Origin: an uncultured Lentisphaerota bacterium
GTDB lineage: Bacteria > Verrucomicrobiota > Kiritimatiellia > CAIQIC01
Reading direction: 5' to 3'
Assembly: GCA_903912445.1 (NCBI GenBank)
Contig: CAIWHP010000055.1
Location: 1-64,000, forward strand
DNA length: 64,000 nucleotides
Shown here: in pieces, positions 1 through 8,530 of the stretch
Layout of the letters: every line of letters begins with the position of its first letter
Position numbering within the stretch: the stretch's first letter is position 1
Made by a program: the position numbers and the translations under genes
The notes under the pieces: model-generated
What the model was told of the DNA's origin: nothing
The model's database searches: none
The model's input: only the letters and a program-made list of their open reading frames with translations

Positions 1-2
1 AC

Positions 3-890
3 CTGCGCGTGTCGTGCCTGCCCACGGCGCACGGCGAAAGCGTCGTGCTGCGCGTGCTGGACCGCAGCGTGGTGTCGCTGGACCTCGAGAACGTGGGCTT
101 GCCCGAGGACGTGTACGAGGACCTGACGATCGACCTGGAGAAGCCCAACGGCATCATCATTGTGACGGGCCCGACCGGCTCCGGCAAGACGACGACGCTC
201 TACTCCTGCCTGCGGCGCATCAACACGGTGGACCAGAAGCTGCTGACGGCCGAGGAGCCCGTCGAATACGACATGGACGGCATCGTGCAGGTGCAGATCA
301 ACCCGAGCGCGGGCAACACCTTCCCGAAGGTGCTGCGCGCCTTTCTGCGTCAGGATCCGGACGTCATGATGATCGGCGAAATCCGCGACTTGGAAACCGC
401 CGAAATCGCCGTTCAGGCCTCGCTCACCGGCCACTTGGTCTTCAGCACCCTGCACACGAACGACGCTTCGGGCGCGGTGACGCGTCTGGTCGATATGAAC
501 GTGGCGCCGTACCTGATCGCCTCGACGCTGGAGGCGGTGCTCGGCCAGCGGCTCGTGCGCACCGTCTGCTCGCGCTGCCGCACCTCCTACACGCCGGAGA
601 AGAGCATCGTCGACCAGCTCGGGCTGACCGAGGAGTCCGTCGGCGGCCGCAACTTCTACTTCGGCGCCGGCTGTGCGACCTGCAACCAGACCGGCTACAA
701 GGGCCGGCGCGGCATCTACGAGTATCTGCGCATCAAGGATCCGATCCGCGTGCTGATCGACCAGCGCAAGCCGACCCTCGTCATCCGCAACAAGGCGATC
801 GAGCTGGGCATGCGCACGCTGCGCGACGACGGCATCCGCTGCATTTTCGACGGGTACACCACGGTGGAGGAAGTGCTCAAGTACACCTAA
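3..890 (+). CDS. GspE/PilB-family secretion ATPase (5' end outside window)
   Basis: Hexameric ATPase of the PilB/GspE family, which powers type II secretion or type IV pilus assembly on the cytoplasmic face of the inner membrane. The frame is already open at the left edge, so only the C-terminal ATPase domain is seen (about 295 codons). Visible motifs are the Walker A loop GPTGSGKTT, the Asp box GEIRDLETA, the His box [14 protein letters not shown], and a tetracysteine zinc site (CSRC and CATC) before the C-terminal lobe. The stop is 18 bp before a gspF/pilC-like gene, so the two are probably one operon. Whether it serves T2SS or T4P cannot be decided here. PilT is unlikely because the zinc tetracysteine typical of the GspE/PilB branch is present. 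Confidence 0.93.
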   Translation: MRVSCLPTAHGESVVLRVLDRSVVSLDLENVGLPEDVYEDLTIDLEKPNGIIIVTGPTGSGKTTTLYSCLRRINTVDQKLLTAEEPVEYDMDGIVQVQINPSAGNTFPKVLRAFLRQDPDVMMIGEIRDLETAEIAVQASLTGHLVFSTLHTNDASGAVTRLVDMNVAPYLIASTLEAVLGQRLVRTVCSRCRTSYTPEKSIVDQLGLTEESVGGRNFYFGAGCATCNQTGYKGRRGIYEYLRIKDPIRVLIDQRKPTLVIRNKAIELGMRTLRDDGIRCIFDGYTTVEEVLKYT

Positions 891-908
891 GCGGGAAGGA
901 GACCGACC

Positions 909-2219
909 ATGGCCAAATTTAAGTATGTCGCGGTGGACAGCAAGGGGAAGGAAATGCAGGGCGAGATCGAGGCCGACAGCCAGGCCGTCGCCATCGCCCG
1001 GATCCGCGAGCAGCAGCTCTACCCCACCAAGCTGATCCCCCTCTCCGATAAGAAACCGGAGAAAAAGGCCGACAAGGCCGCGCCGCGCTCCGTCCCGGGC
1101 GCCGCCCGCGCGACCAAGGCCAAGGGCGGCAAGATGAGCATGGAGATCCGGATGCCGGCCTTCCTGTCGAAGGTCAAATCCAAGCAGCTGATGACCTTCA
1201 CGCGCCAGCTCGCCACCCTGATCGATGCCGGCCTGCCGCTGCTGCGCGGCCTGCAGATCATTGTCCGGCAGGAGCGCAACCCCCTGCTGAAGCGCACCAC
1301 CCAGCAGATCGCCGAGTCCATCGAGTCCGGCGGCACCTTCGCCGAGGCGCTCGCCGCCCATCCCAAGATTTTCAACAAGCTGTACGTCAACATGGTCCGC
1401 GCCGGCGAGATCGGCGGCGTGCTCGACACGGTGCTCATGCGCCTCGCCGAGTTCATGGAAAAGGCCCAGCGGATCAAAAGCAAGGTCACCGGCGCGATGG
1501 TCTACCCCGTCGTCGTCCTCGTCATGGCCATCGGCATCCTGCTCTTCCTGATGACCTTCATCGTCCCGCGGTTCGCCGATATCTTCAAGGACCTCCTCGA
1601 GGGCGCCGCCCTGCCGACCCTGACCATGGTGGTCATGAAGGTCAGCGACGCGCTGACGAAGCAGCTGCCGTATGTCGCGCTCGGCGTCGTCGCGCTCATC
1701 ATCTGCGTCCGCGTGCTCGCCAAGACCTCGTTTGGCCGGCTGGCCCTGGACCAGTTCAAGCTGCACATGCCGATTTTCGGCGTGCTCATCCAGAAGACCG
1801 CCATCTCCCGGTTCTCCCGCACGCTGGGCACCCTGATGAGCTCCGGCGTGCCGGTCCTGCAGGCCTTGAGCATCGTCAAGGAGACCTCCGGCAACGAGGC
1901 CCTCGGCCGCGCCATCCAGGTCGTCCACGACAGCGTCAAGGAGGGCGAAAACATGGCGCCCCCCATCGAGTCCACCAAGATGTTCCCGCCGATGGTGACG
2001 GGCATGGTGGAGGTCGGCGAGGAAACCGGCAAGCTGCCCGAGATGCTGATGAAAATCGCCGACAGCTATGACGACGACGTCGATGCGACCGTGCAGGGCC
2101 TGACCTCGATCATCGAGCCGCTGCTCATCATCTTCCTTGCCCTCATCGTCGGCACGATCGTCATCGCGCTGTTCCTGCCGCTGATCGAGATCATCAAGAA
2201 GCTCGGTGGCGGCACCTGA
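909..2219 (+). CDS. GspF/PilC-family inner-membrane platform protein
   Basis: Polytopic inner-membrane platform protein (436 aa) of the GspF/PilC family, the partner of the upstream ATPase. The N-terminus (AKFKYVAVDSKGKEMQGE) is the family's short cytoplasmic beta domain. A charged Lys/Ala/Pro-rich linker of about 55 residues follows, then two T2SSF repeats, each with the motif pattern of the family (FTRQLATLIDAGLPLL and FSRTLGTLMSSGVPVLQAL). Hydrophobic helices lie around residues 195-225, 255-270 and 400-425. The start has a good ribosome site (GGAAGGA). It is the last gene of its operon: a strong terminator follows the stop and no pseudopilin gene is next. Confidence 0.93.
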   Translation: MAKFKYVAVDSKGKEMQGEIEADSQAVAIARIREQQLYPTKLIPLSDKKPEKKADKAAPRSVPGAARATKAKGGKMSMEIRMPAFLSKVKSKQLMTFTRQLATLIDAGLPLLRGLQIIVRQERNPLLKRTTQQIAESIESGGTFAEALAAHPKIFNKLYVNMVRAGEIGGVLDTVLMRLAEFMEKAQRIKSKVTGAMVYPVVVLVMAIGILLFLMTFIVPRFADIFKDLLEGAALPTLTMVVMKVSDALTKQLPYVALGVVALIICVRVLAKTSFGRLALDQFKLHMPIFGVLIQKTAISRFSRTLGTLMSSGVPVLQALSIVKETSGNEALGRAIQVVHDSVKEGENMAPPIESTKMFPPMVTGMVEVGEETGKLPEMLMKIADSYDDDVDATVQGLTSIIEPLLIIFLALIVGTIVIALFLPLIEIIKKLGGGT

Positions 2220-2253
2220 GCCCGGCCAATCCTTAAACGGGATCGTGCAAGCA

Positions 2254-2288
2254 GGAGGGCGCGACAACGGTCGCGCCCTCCGTTTTTT
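2254..2288 (+). terminator. Rho-independent terminator after the gspE-gspF operon
   Basis: A perfect 12-bp stem (2254-2265 with 2270-2281) has a 4-nt loop AACG and is followed at once by a run of T (2283-2288). It starts 35 bp after the gspF-like stop and ends the secretion operon. Confidence 0.93.
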
Positions 2289-2311
2289 AATGTTCGTTCC
2301 CGCCCCCGGTT

Positions 2312-2389
2312 TTCCAAAGCTTGGAACCCGGCACCGCGCGTTTTTCCAAGGCTTGGAAGCAACACCGGTTTAATTTCCAAGCCTTGGAA
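2312..2389. repeat. Triplet of TTCCAA...TTGGAA palindromes
   Basis: Three copies of the dispersed palindrome of this genome: TTCCAAAGCTTGGAA at 2312-2326, TTCCAAGGCTTGGAA at 2344-2358 and TTCCAAGCCTTGGAA at 2375-2389. They start 32 and 31 bp apart with unrelated spacers. They lie between a terminator and the response-regulator gene. Confidence 0.92.
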
Positions 2390-2518
2390 AACAGCGAGAA
2401 GTCTGTCGTGCGGCGCGCGTACACTGGACGGACCCAGTACACGCCTTCACAATTAACTAGCGCCCGGCTAATCGTGGTCTAATATGGTTCGGCGATGGTC
2501 ACCGCAGGAGCATTGCAC

Positions 2519-3208
2519 ATGGCGAAAGAAATGATTTTGGTCGTCGAGGATGATGAGGACATCCAGGAGCTCATCCGCTACAACCTGGCCCAGGCGGGCT
2601 ACCGGGTGACGGTCACCGGCTCGGGCGAGGACGGCCTCAAGGCCGCGCGCGGGAAGGCGCCGGACCTGATCCTGCTGGACATCATGCTGCCGGGCATGGA
2701 CGGCCTCGAGGTCTGCCGGCTGCTCGCAGCGCACGACGCGACGCGCCAGATCCCCGTCATCATGCTCACCGCGAAGGGCGAGGAGGCCGACATCGTCACC
2801 GGCCTCCAGATGGGCGCCGACGATTACATCACCAAGCCCTTCAGCCCGCGCGTGCTGCTGGCGCGCATCAAGGTGGTGCTGCGGCGGCAGGCGCGCGACG
2901 CGGACGAGGCCGGCGAACAGCCGCTCAAGTCCGGCGAGATTCTCATCCATCCCGGCCGGCGCGAGGTGCGCGTGAAGGGCAAGCCGGTGGAGCTGACGTT
3001 CACCGAGTTCGGGATTCTGCATTTTCTGGCGCGGCATCCGGGCTGGGTCTATACGCGTGAGCAAATCGTGGATGCCGTGCATGGCGAGGATTATCCCGTG
3101 ACCGACCGCTCGATCGACGTGCAGATGGTCAGCCTGCGGCGCAAGCTCGGCCCGGCGGGCGACGTCCTGGAGACGGTGCGCGGCGTCGGCTATCGTTACA
3201 AGGAGTGA
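2519..3208 (+). CDS. OmpR/PhoB-family response regulator
   Basis: DNA-binding response regulator (229 aa). The receiver domain shows the acidic pair EDD near the N-terminus, the phospho-acceptor Asp54 in LLDIML, Thr in MLTAKG and Lys in TKPFSPR. A winged-helix OmpR/PhoB domain forms the C-terminal half (LTFTEFGILHFLARHPGWVYTREQI, then RSIDVQMVSLRRKLG). Start 2519 is preferred over 2495 because CAGGAG at 2505-2510 sits 8 nt upstream. Only 2 bp separate it from the histidine kinase gene. The pair looks like PhoB/PhoR, but no phosphate-uptake genes are nearby, so the stimulus is unknown. Confidence 0.93.
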   Translation: MAKEMILVVEDDEDIQELIRYNLAQAGYRVTVTGSGEDGLKAARGKAPDLILLDIMLPGMDGLEVCRLLAAHDATRQIPVIMLTAKGEEADIVTGLQMGADDYITKPFSPRVLLARIKVVLRRQARDADEAGEQPLKSGEILIHPGRREVRVKGKPVELTFTEFGILHFLARHPGWVYTREQIVDAVHGEDYPVTDRSIDVQMVSLRRKLGPAGDVLETVRGVGYRYKE

Positions 3209-3210
3209 GC

Positions 3211-4986
3211 ATGCGCCCGGCCCGCCTCATCGCCCGCCTGTTTCCCGCGTTCCTGCTGGTGACGCTGCTCGCGCTGGGCGCGGCGCTGCTCTACGCCGAG
3301 CATGCGGTCCGCATCTTCCACGAGGAGCAGACCGCACGCGAGCTCGAGGCCGAGCTGCAGCTGCTGTGCGACGCCGTCCCGGGACGGCTGGGCGATGCGG
3401 CGGCGCTGCAAACCTTTCTGGTCGAGGCCGGCCGCCGTGTGGATACGCGCTATACCCTCATCGCCCCCGACGGCCGCGTGCTGGCCGATTCGCAGGAGCT
3501 GCCCGCGCGGATGGAGAACCACGCCACCCGGCCGGAAGTGCTGGCGGCGCAGGCGGGGGGGCAGCCGGCGCGCGCGACGCGGTTTTCCGCGACCCGGCTG
3601 GAAACCCTCCTGTATACCGCGACGCTGGTCGGCACGAACGCCGGCGCGCGGCCCGTGCTGCGCGCGGCGCGGCCGATGAAGGGGCTGAACGCCTCGCTGC
3701 GCTCGCTGGAAGGGCACATGGCCGCGGTGGCACTGCTGATCTTTGCGCTGGCGGCGCTGGCCAGCTACTGGCTCGCGCGGCGCATTGCGCGGCCGCTGCA
3801 GGCGCTGCGCGAGACGGCCGAGCAGTACGCCGCCGGCGACCTGGCGCAGCGTCCGCCGCTCTCCGACATCGAGGAGGTCGCCGCGCTGGCCGAGGCCATG
3901 AAGACGATGGCGCGGCAGCTCGATGAGCGCATCCAGATGCTGAGCCGCGAGCGCGCGGAATCGGAGGCCGTGCTGGCCTCGATGGTCGAGGGCGTCCTCG
4001 CCGTGAACAAGGCCGAGGCCGTGATCCGGCTCAACCGCGCCGCGGCCGCGCTGGTGGGCGTCACGCCGGAGCAGGCCGCGGGCCGCGACCTGCGCGAGGT
4101 CGTCCGGCATCCGGTCTTGCAGGACTTTATCCTGGCCGCGCTCGCCGGCGACAAGCCGACCGAGCAGGACCTGGTGCTCTATGCGCCCGACGAGCGGCAG
4201 GTGGCCGCGCACGGCACCGCCCTGCGCGACGCCGCCGGCGCGCGCCTCGGCGCGCTGGTCGTGCTCAACGACGTGACGCGCATCCGGCGCCTCGAAAACG
4301 TCCAGCGCGAGTTCGTCGCCAATGTCTCGCACGAGCTGAAGACGCCGATCACAGCGATCCAGGGGTTCGTCGAAACGCTGCTCGGCAGCGACGCCCACCG
4401 CCCGGAGGACGCACGGCGGTTCCTGGAGATCGTCAGCCGCCATACGGAGCGGCTGAATTCGATCATCGAGGACCTCCTGAGCCTCTCGCGGATCGAGCAG
4501 GAGGAAAGCAGCACGCTGGAACGCGAGGACGCCGACCTGGGCACGATCGCCGCCAGCGCCACCCAGCTCTGCAGCGCCCGCGCCAGCGGCAAGGACATCG
4601 TCATCGAAAACCGGTGTGCGGCGCCGATGCCGGCGCGCGTCAACACGCGGCTGATCGAGCAGGCCCTGGTCAACCTGCTCGACAACGCCGTGAAGTTCAG
4701 CCCGCCGGGCCGCTTGATCACCCTCACCGGCGCGCGGGAGGGCGGGCACTGGAAGCTCTGCGTCCAGGACCAGGGCTGCGGCATCGCGGCGGAACATCTC
4801 CCGCGGCTGTTCGAGCGCTTCTACCGCGTGGACAAGGCGCGCAGCCGGCAGAGCGGCGGCACCGGGCTCGGCCTGGCGATCGTCAAGCACATCGTCAAGG
4901 CCCACGGGGGCACCGTCACGGCGGCGAGCCAGATCGGCGCCGGCAGCACGTTTTGCATCGTCTTGCCGGCCGCGACGGGGCGTTGA
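3211..4986 (+). CDS. PhoR-like sensor histidine kinase
   Basis: Membrane sensor kinase (591 aa) of the preceding regulator. Order of domains: TM helix about 8-30, extracytoplasmic sensor about 31-168, TM helix about 170-192, HAMP about 190-245, PAS about 255-355, HisKA with the phospho-acceptor His in NVSHELKTP (about residue 373), and a HATPase domain with the N box (LLDNAVKFS), DQGCGI and GTGLGLAIVKH. This is the domain order of PhoR-type kinases. Start ATG 3211 has AAGGAG 5 nt upstream; a GTG at 3205 is an alternative that overlaps the previous stop. Very GC-rich with long spurious antisense frames. Confidence 0.93.
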   Translation: MRPARLIARLFPAFLLVTLLALGAALLYAEHAVRIFHEEQTARELEAELQLLCDAVPGRLGDAAALQTFLVEAGRRVDTRYTLIAPDGRVLADSQELPARMENHATRPEVLAAQAGGQPARATRFSATRLETLLYTATLVGTNAGARPVLRAARPMKGLNASLRSLEGHMAAVALLIFALAALASYWLARRIARPLQALRETAEQYAAGDLAQRPPLSDIEEVAALAEAMKTMARQLDERIQMLSRERAESEAVLASMVEGVLAVNKAEAVIRLNRAAAALVGVTPEQAAGRDLREVVRHPVLQDFILAALAGDKPTEQDLVLYAPDERQVAAHGTALRDAAGARLGALVVLNDVTRIRRLENVQREFVANVSHELKTPITAIQGFVETLLGSDAHRPEDARRFLEIVSRHTERLNSIIEDLLSLSRIEQEESSTLEREDADLGTIAASATQLCSARASGKDIVIENRCAAPMPARVNTRLIEQALVNLLDNAVKFSPPGRLITLTGAREGGHWKLCVQDQGCGIAAEHLPRLFERFYRVDKARSRQSGGTGLGLAIVKHIVKAHGGTVTAASQIGAGSTFCIVLPAATGR

Positions 4987-5018
4987 CAGCGCACGGGTCG
5001 TTCCGTAAGCTGCGGCCC

Positions 5019-5966
5019 ATGAATACAACGTCCAAATCCATCCTGGTCACCGGCGGCGCGGGCTATCTCGGCTCGATTCTCGTGCCGGAATTGCTGCGCC
5101 TGGGCCACCGCGTCACGGTGGTGGACAGCTTCCTCTATAACCAGACCTCGCTGCTCGACTGCTGCAACGACGAAAAGCTGACCGTGATCCGCGGCGATGT
5201 GCGCGACGCGCGCCTGATCAAGCCGCTCGTGGCCAAGGCCGATGTGCTCATCCCGCTCGCCTGCCTCGTCGGCGCGCCGCTCTGCGCGCAGAAGCCGCTC
5301 GAGGCGCGCTCGATCAACCTCGACGCGATCACGATGCTCGTCGATGCCACCGGCCCGAACCAGATGATCATCTCGCCGACGACGAACAGCGGCTACGGCA
5401 TCGGCCAGGAGGGCGTCTATTGCACCGAGGAAACCCCGATGCGCCCCGTCTCGCTGTACGGCACGCTGAAGGTCGAGTTGGAACAGCATCTGCTCGCCAG
5501 CGGCCACGCGATCTCGCTGCGCCTCGCCACCGTGTGCGGCATCAGCCCGCGCATGCGGCTCGACCTGCTCGTCAACGACTTCACCTACCGCGCCGTCAAC
5601 GACCGCTTCATCGTGCTCTTCGAGGCGCACTTCAAGCGCAACTACATCCACGTCCGCGATGTCGCCCGCGCCTTCATCCACTCGATGAACCATTTCGAGC
5701 GCATGAAGAACGAGCCCTACAACGTCGGCCTGAGCGAGGCGAACCTTTCCAAGATGGAGCTGTGCCTGGAGATCAAGAAGCAGGTGCCGGAATTCACCAT
5801 CATGGAATCCGCCATCGGCAAGGATCCCGACCAGCGCAACTATATCGTCAGCAACGACAAGATCGAGGCGACGGGGTACAAGCCGCAGGTCGGCCTGCAG
5901 GCGTGCATCGCCGAACTGGTCAAAGGCTACCAGATCATCCGCCGCAACTCGTTCGCCAATATCTGA
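5019..5966 (+). CDS. NAD-dependent epimerase/dehydratase (extended SDR)
   Basis: Nucleotide-sugar epimerase or dehydratase family protein (315 aa) with a Rossmann fold. The NAD-binding motif TGGAGYLG is at residues 11-18, the YxxxK catalytic pair is Tyr147-Lys151 (YGTLK), and the expected Ser/Thr before it is in SPTTNSGYG. Length fits the extended SDR family. The substrate cannot be told from sequence; UDP- or GDP-sugar is usual. It follows the kinase gene by 32 bp on the same strand, and the start was chosen where homology begins. Confidence 0.88.
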   Translation: MNTTSKSILVTGGAGYLGSILVPELLRLGHRVTVVDSFLYNQTSLLDCCNDEKLTVIRGDVRDARLIKPLVAKADVLIPLACLVGAPLCAQKPLEARSINLDAITMLVDATGPNQMIISPTTNSGYGIGQEGVYCTEETPMRPVSLYGTLKVELEQHLLASGHAISLRLATVCGISPRMRLDLLVNDFTYRAVNDRFIVLFEAHFKRNYIHVRDVARAFIHSMNHFERMKNEPYNVGLSEANLSKMELCLEIKKQVPEFTIMESAIGKDPDQRNYIVSNDKIEATGYKPQVGLQACIAELVKGYQIIRRNSFANI

Positions 5967-6024
5967 GGCGCGGATTTTCAGAGGCTGGCCGGGGCGCAGG
6001 CGCAAGGGCAGCCGGCAGGACGGG

Positions 6025-6043
6025 TTTTCCGCTGCTTGGAAAA
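6025..6043. repeat. Degenerate TTCCAA palindrome
   Basis: TTTTCCGCTGCTTGGAAAA keeps both arms of the dispersed palindrome except for the central left bases. It lies in the spacer after the epimerase gene. Confidence 0.6.
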
Positions 6044-6090
6044 CGTTGCAGAACCCAACGCCTCGGCAGCCCGCTGGTAGCTCTGCCGTT

Positions 6091-6139
6091 TGTAGTGGCG
6101 GTCTGTGGCCGCCGGCGGCGACCACAGGTCGCCGCTACA
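6091..6139. repeat. REP-like hairpin repeat (TGTAG...CTACA)
   Basis: A 49-nt imperfect inverted repeat starts TGTAGTGGCGGTCTGTGG and ends CCACAGGTCGCCGCTACA. It resembles the short GTAG-type palindromic repeats scattered in many high-GC genomes. No coding role is seen; the downstream SGNH gene starts 79 bp later. Confidence 0.7.
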
Positions 6140-6218
6140 GCAAGCAGTTTCAAGGCCGCTTCCCGCGCCGCATAATTTCAGCTTGCCGCGCGCCCGCGCC
6201 GGGCTTATTACTCGCGCC

Positions 6219-6881
6219 ATGAAAAAACTCTTGTCGTTCGCGTTGTGGTTGGTGGCGTCCGGGACGTGCGGCGCTGCCGTGACGAATAATTTCGCGAAAT
6301 GGGAAAAGGACATGGCTGCGTTCGAGCGCGCGGACAAGTCGAACCCGCCTCCGCAGCAGGCAGTGCTGTTCATCGGCTCCTCCGGCATCCGGCTCTGGAA
6401 GACGCTCGCCCAGGATTTTCCGGAACACCGCGTGATCAACCGCGGCTTCGGCGGCTCGCACATCGCCGACGCCGCCCACTTCGCCGGGCGCATCATCATC
6501 CCTTGCGCGCCGCGCCTGATCGTGCTGCGCTCCGGCGGCAACGACATCCACGCGGGCAAGTCCCCAGAGCAGGTCTGCGCCGACTTCAAGGCGTTCGTAA
6601 GCACCGTGCGCGCGAAGCTGCCGGACGTGAAGATCGTCTTCGTCGGCCAGAACCCGACGCCCGCGCGCTGGAAAAACCGCGACCGCGAGCAGGCGGCGAA
6701 CACGCTTATCCGCGATTACATCAAGCAAACCCCGCGCCTGGTCTATGTGGAAAACTGGGGCAAAGTCCTCGGGGCCGACGGACTGCCGCGGACGGAGCTG
6801 TTCGTGGCCGACCAGCTGCATTTCTCAGCCGCCGGCTATGAGATTCTCACGGACCTCATCCGGCCGACACTTCGGGATTGA
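6219..6881 (+). CDS. Exported SGNH/GDSL-family hydrolase
   Basis: Secreted esterase/lipase-type hydrolase (220 aa) with an N-terminal signal peptide (MKKLLSFALWLVASGTCGAA). All four SGNH blocks are visible: Ser in FIGSSGIRLW, Gly in NRGFGGSH, Asn in RSGGNDIHAG, and the Asp-His pair in VADQLHFSAAGYE near the C-terminus. Such enzymes often remove acetyl or acyl groups from glycans, but the substrate cannot be stated. The start is the ATG that gives a complete signal peptide; an upstream in-frame extension runs through the REP-like hairpin and is not credible. Confidence 0.9.
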   Translation: MKKLLSFALWLVASGTCGAAVTNNFAKWEKDMAAFERADKSNPPPQQAVLFIGSSGIRLWKTLAQDFPEHRVINRGFGGSHIADAAHFAGRIIIPCAPRLIVLRSGGNDIHAGKSPEQVCADFKAFVSTVRAKLPDVKIVFVGQNPTPARWKNRDREQAANTLIRDYIKQTPRLVYVENWGKVLGADGLPRTELFVADQLHFSAAGYEILTDLIRPTLRD

Positions 6882-6929
6882 GACTGCCGGAACTGTGTGG
6901 CATCGTGCCATCGCGACAGGAGCAGCACT

Positions 6930-7202
6930 ATGAAAAAGAACATGGATAAGCACGTCATCCTCGGTATCCACATCACCGACCGCCTGCGCCGCGCCACGGC
7001 TGTGCAGCAGGTGTTCACCGACTACGGCTGCCACATCAAGACGCGCCTCGGCCTGCACGAGACCGGCGCGGATTTTTGTTCGCCGAACGGCCTGGTGCTG
7101 CTGGAGGTGGTCGCGCCGGATAAGACCGCCAAGACGCTGGAGCGCAAGCTCGCCGCCATCCGCGGTATCGAAGTCAAAAAGATGGTTTTCTTCCACGACT
7201 GA
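6930..7202 (+). CDS. Small ferredoxin-fold protein, TM1266/NikR-C-like
   Basis: A 90-residue protein with a good ribosome site (ACAGGAGC). The pattern VILGIHITDR, then VFTDYGCHIKTRLGLH, then GLVLLEVVAP and a C-terminal IRGIEVKKM is that of the TM1266-like ACT/NikR-C ferredoxin-fold family, annotated as putative iron-only hydrogenase system regulator. No hydrogenase gene is nearby, so a hydrogenase link is not supported here. It lies 48 bp after the SGNH hydrolase on the same strand and is convergent with the next gene. Confidence 0.55.
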   Translation: MKKNMDKHVILGIHITDRLRRATAVQQVFTDYGCHIKTRLGLHETGADFCSPNGLVLLEVVAPDKTAKTLERKLAAIRGIEVKKMVFFHD

Positions 7203-7221
7203 GGCGGTTGCGCCGCGCGGT

Positions 7222-8166
7222 TCAGCGCAGGTAATCCACCCACTGGATGTCCAGCGCGGCCGGGGCGTCCTTCAGCAGCGCGGCGGGCAGCGTCAGCTCA
7301 AAAAAATTCTCGCCGCGGTCCCGTCGCGCGAAGACCCAGTAAGGGCTGGCTTCGCCGATCGTCTTTTCGCCGGTGCTGCTGACGCTCGCCGTCTGTGCGA
7401 AGGGCGGCTGGCTCCTGAATCCGGTGAGAATTTTCACAGCGCCGTTGCTCACTTCGAACGACTCCAGCGCCGCCAGCCGCAGCCGCAAAACGATGCGCTC
7501 CGGCCAGCGACCGGCCAGGCCGGGTGTCAGGCGTGCGCGGCCGATGCCCGCCGGGCTTTCCACCGCCAGCACCGCGCGAAACGGATCGGGCACGCTGCTG
7601 ATGCGGTTGCGCTTTTCAACGCTGTCGGTGATCGCCGCCCGCACGGCCAGCGCATTGGGCGGCGCGGTGCTGATGTCGTGGCCCCAAGCGGCGAGCACCG
7701 GCAACACATCCGCCAGGATCAACTCGCGCGGGTGGGCCAATTGCAGGTCGTCGCCGCTGTAGCTGATGTTGAGCTGGTTCGTGCGCCAGTGCGCCACGCG
7801 TTCGCGCTCATAGGTCAGGCAGATGGATTCCCTGAACGTTCCGTCTACGTTGGTGTAGTCGCGGGGTCCCTCGAAGATTTCCTGCTCGTGGATCCAGCGC
7901 CAGCCGCGGAGCGTCTGTCGGAACGCAAGGGTGCGCGAGGTCTTGCCGTAGATGTGGAGCATCCGGTCATAGGCGCCGCCGCGGCGGGCGATCTCCAGCT
8001 TGAAGACACAGTTGGTATCGATCCGCGTGAAGCCCAGCGCCGTATGCTGCGCCGCCGCGACGACTGCGAGCAGCTCCGCCACGCGCGGATCGTCGGGCGG
8101 CAACTTTTCCGGCAGCAGCCCGCAGCCCGCGCCCAAGATCAGCAGCCCTAAACATAGCCAGCGCAT
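7222..8166 (-). CDS. Hypothetical lipoprotein
   Basis: A 314-residue protein with a clear lipoprotein signal (MRWLCLGLLILGAGC; the Cys at 15 is the lipidation site). The body has many beta-type segments and resembles no family I can name. It contains patterns such as FKLEIARRGG and YGKTSRTLAFRQTLRGWRW that would suit an outer-membrane or periplasmic beta protein. It is convergent with the small TM1266-like gene, with a 19-bp gap. Confidence 0.7.
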   Translation of the reverse strand: MRWLCLGLLILGAGCGLLPEKLPPDDPRVAELLAVVAAAQHTALGFTRIDTNCVFKLEIARRGGAYDRMLHIYGKTSRTLAFRQTLRGWRWIHEQEIFEGPRDYTNVDGTFRESICLTYERERVAHWRTNQLNISYSGDDLQLAHPRELILADVLPVLAAWGHDISTAPPNALAVRAAITDSVEKRNRISSVPDPFRAVLAVESPAGIGRARLTPGLAGRWPERIVLRLRLAALESFEVSNGAVKILTGFRSQPPFAQTASVSSTGEKTIGEASPYWVFARRDRGENFFELTLPAALLKDAPAALDIQWVDYLR

Positions 8167-8241
8167 GCGCGCAGTCTACCGGCATTGCGCACGATTCCAA
8201 GGCTCCTGAAATGGGCGTCGAAGTTATCGCGCTGGCACCGC

Positions 8242-8377
8242 GGAGCGGCGGCACTCCTGCCGCCGTCTTGAGGTGACACGGCATGGACACATCTCCGGCG
8301 TCCATCCAGGCCCTCGCCTCGCACGCGCCGAGTTGCCGCCACCGTTCTGACCCCGGCGGCAAGAGTGCTGCCGCTCC
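8242..8377. repeat. Inverted pair of REP-like repeats
   Basis: GGAGCGGCGGCACTCCTGCC (from 8242) and, 113 bp on, GGCGGCAAGAGTGCTGCCGC (from 8355) are near-complements. They form a REP pair (BIME-like) around a GC-rich core. Each is itself weakly self-complementary. The pair lies in the spacer upstream of the minus-strand lipoprotein gene. Confidence 0.75.
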
Positions 8378-8449
8378 TTGCCAGCCAGGCCGAAATCTAA
8401 CTGTGGTTTTCAGGAACCCCTTAAAACCGCGTCAACATTTCCACTGTTT

Positions 8450-8487
8450 GGAATCATCTCGGACTTGCGCAAGTCCGGGATGATTCC
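8450..8487. terminator. Long hairpin, possible terminator of the minus-strand glycosidase gene
   Basis: A 17-bp stem with one G-T pair and a GCGC loop: arms GGAATCATC/GATGATTCC outside and GGACTT/AAGTCC inside. It starts 44 bp beyond the stop of the minus-strand gene ending at 8531. No T run follows on either strand, so its terminator role is uncertain. A degenerate TTCCAA palindrome (8438-8453) abuts it. Confidence 0.5.
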
Positions 8488-8530
8488 CGCCCCGCGACAT
8501 CGACCTGTTTCATGGGAACCCCGTATCCCG

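Noticed and set aside
2312-2389. Phased palindromes as a CRISPR array
   Set aside because: Only two or three copies per cluster, repeats of 15-20 bp that vary between copies, spacers of about 13-17 bp, and no cas genes.
3196-5028. Long open frames opposite real genes (for example 3196-5028, 24108-26279 and 54035-56353 on the minus strand, up to 772 codons)
   Set aside because: They are antisense to genes with clear family motifs, have Arg/Ala/Gly/His-rich low-complexity translations without domains, and are expected in high-GC coding DNA.
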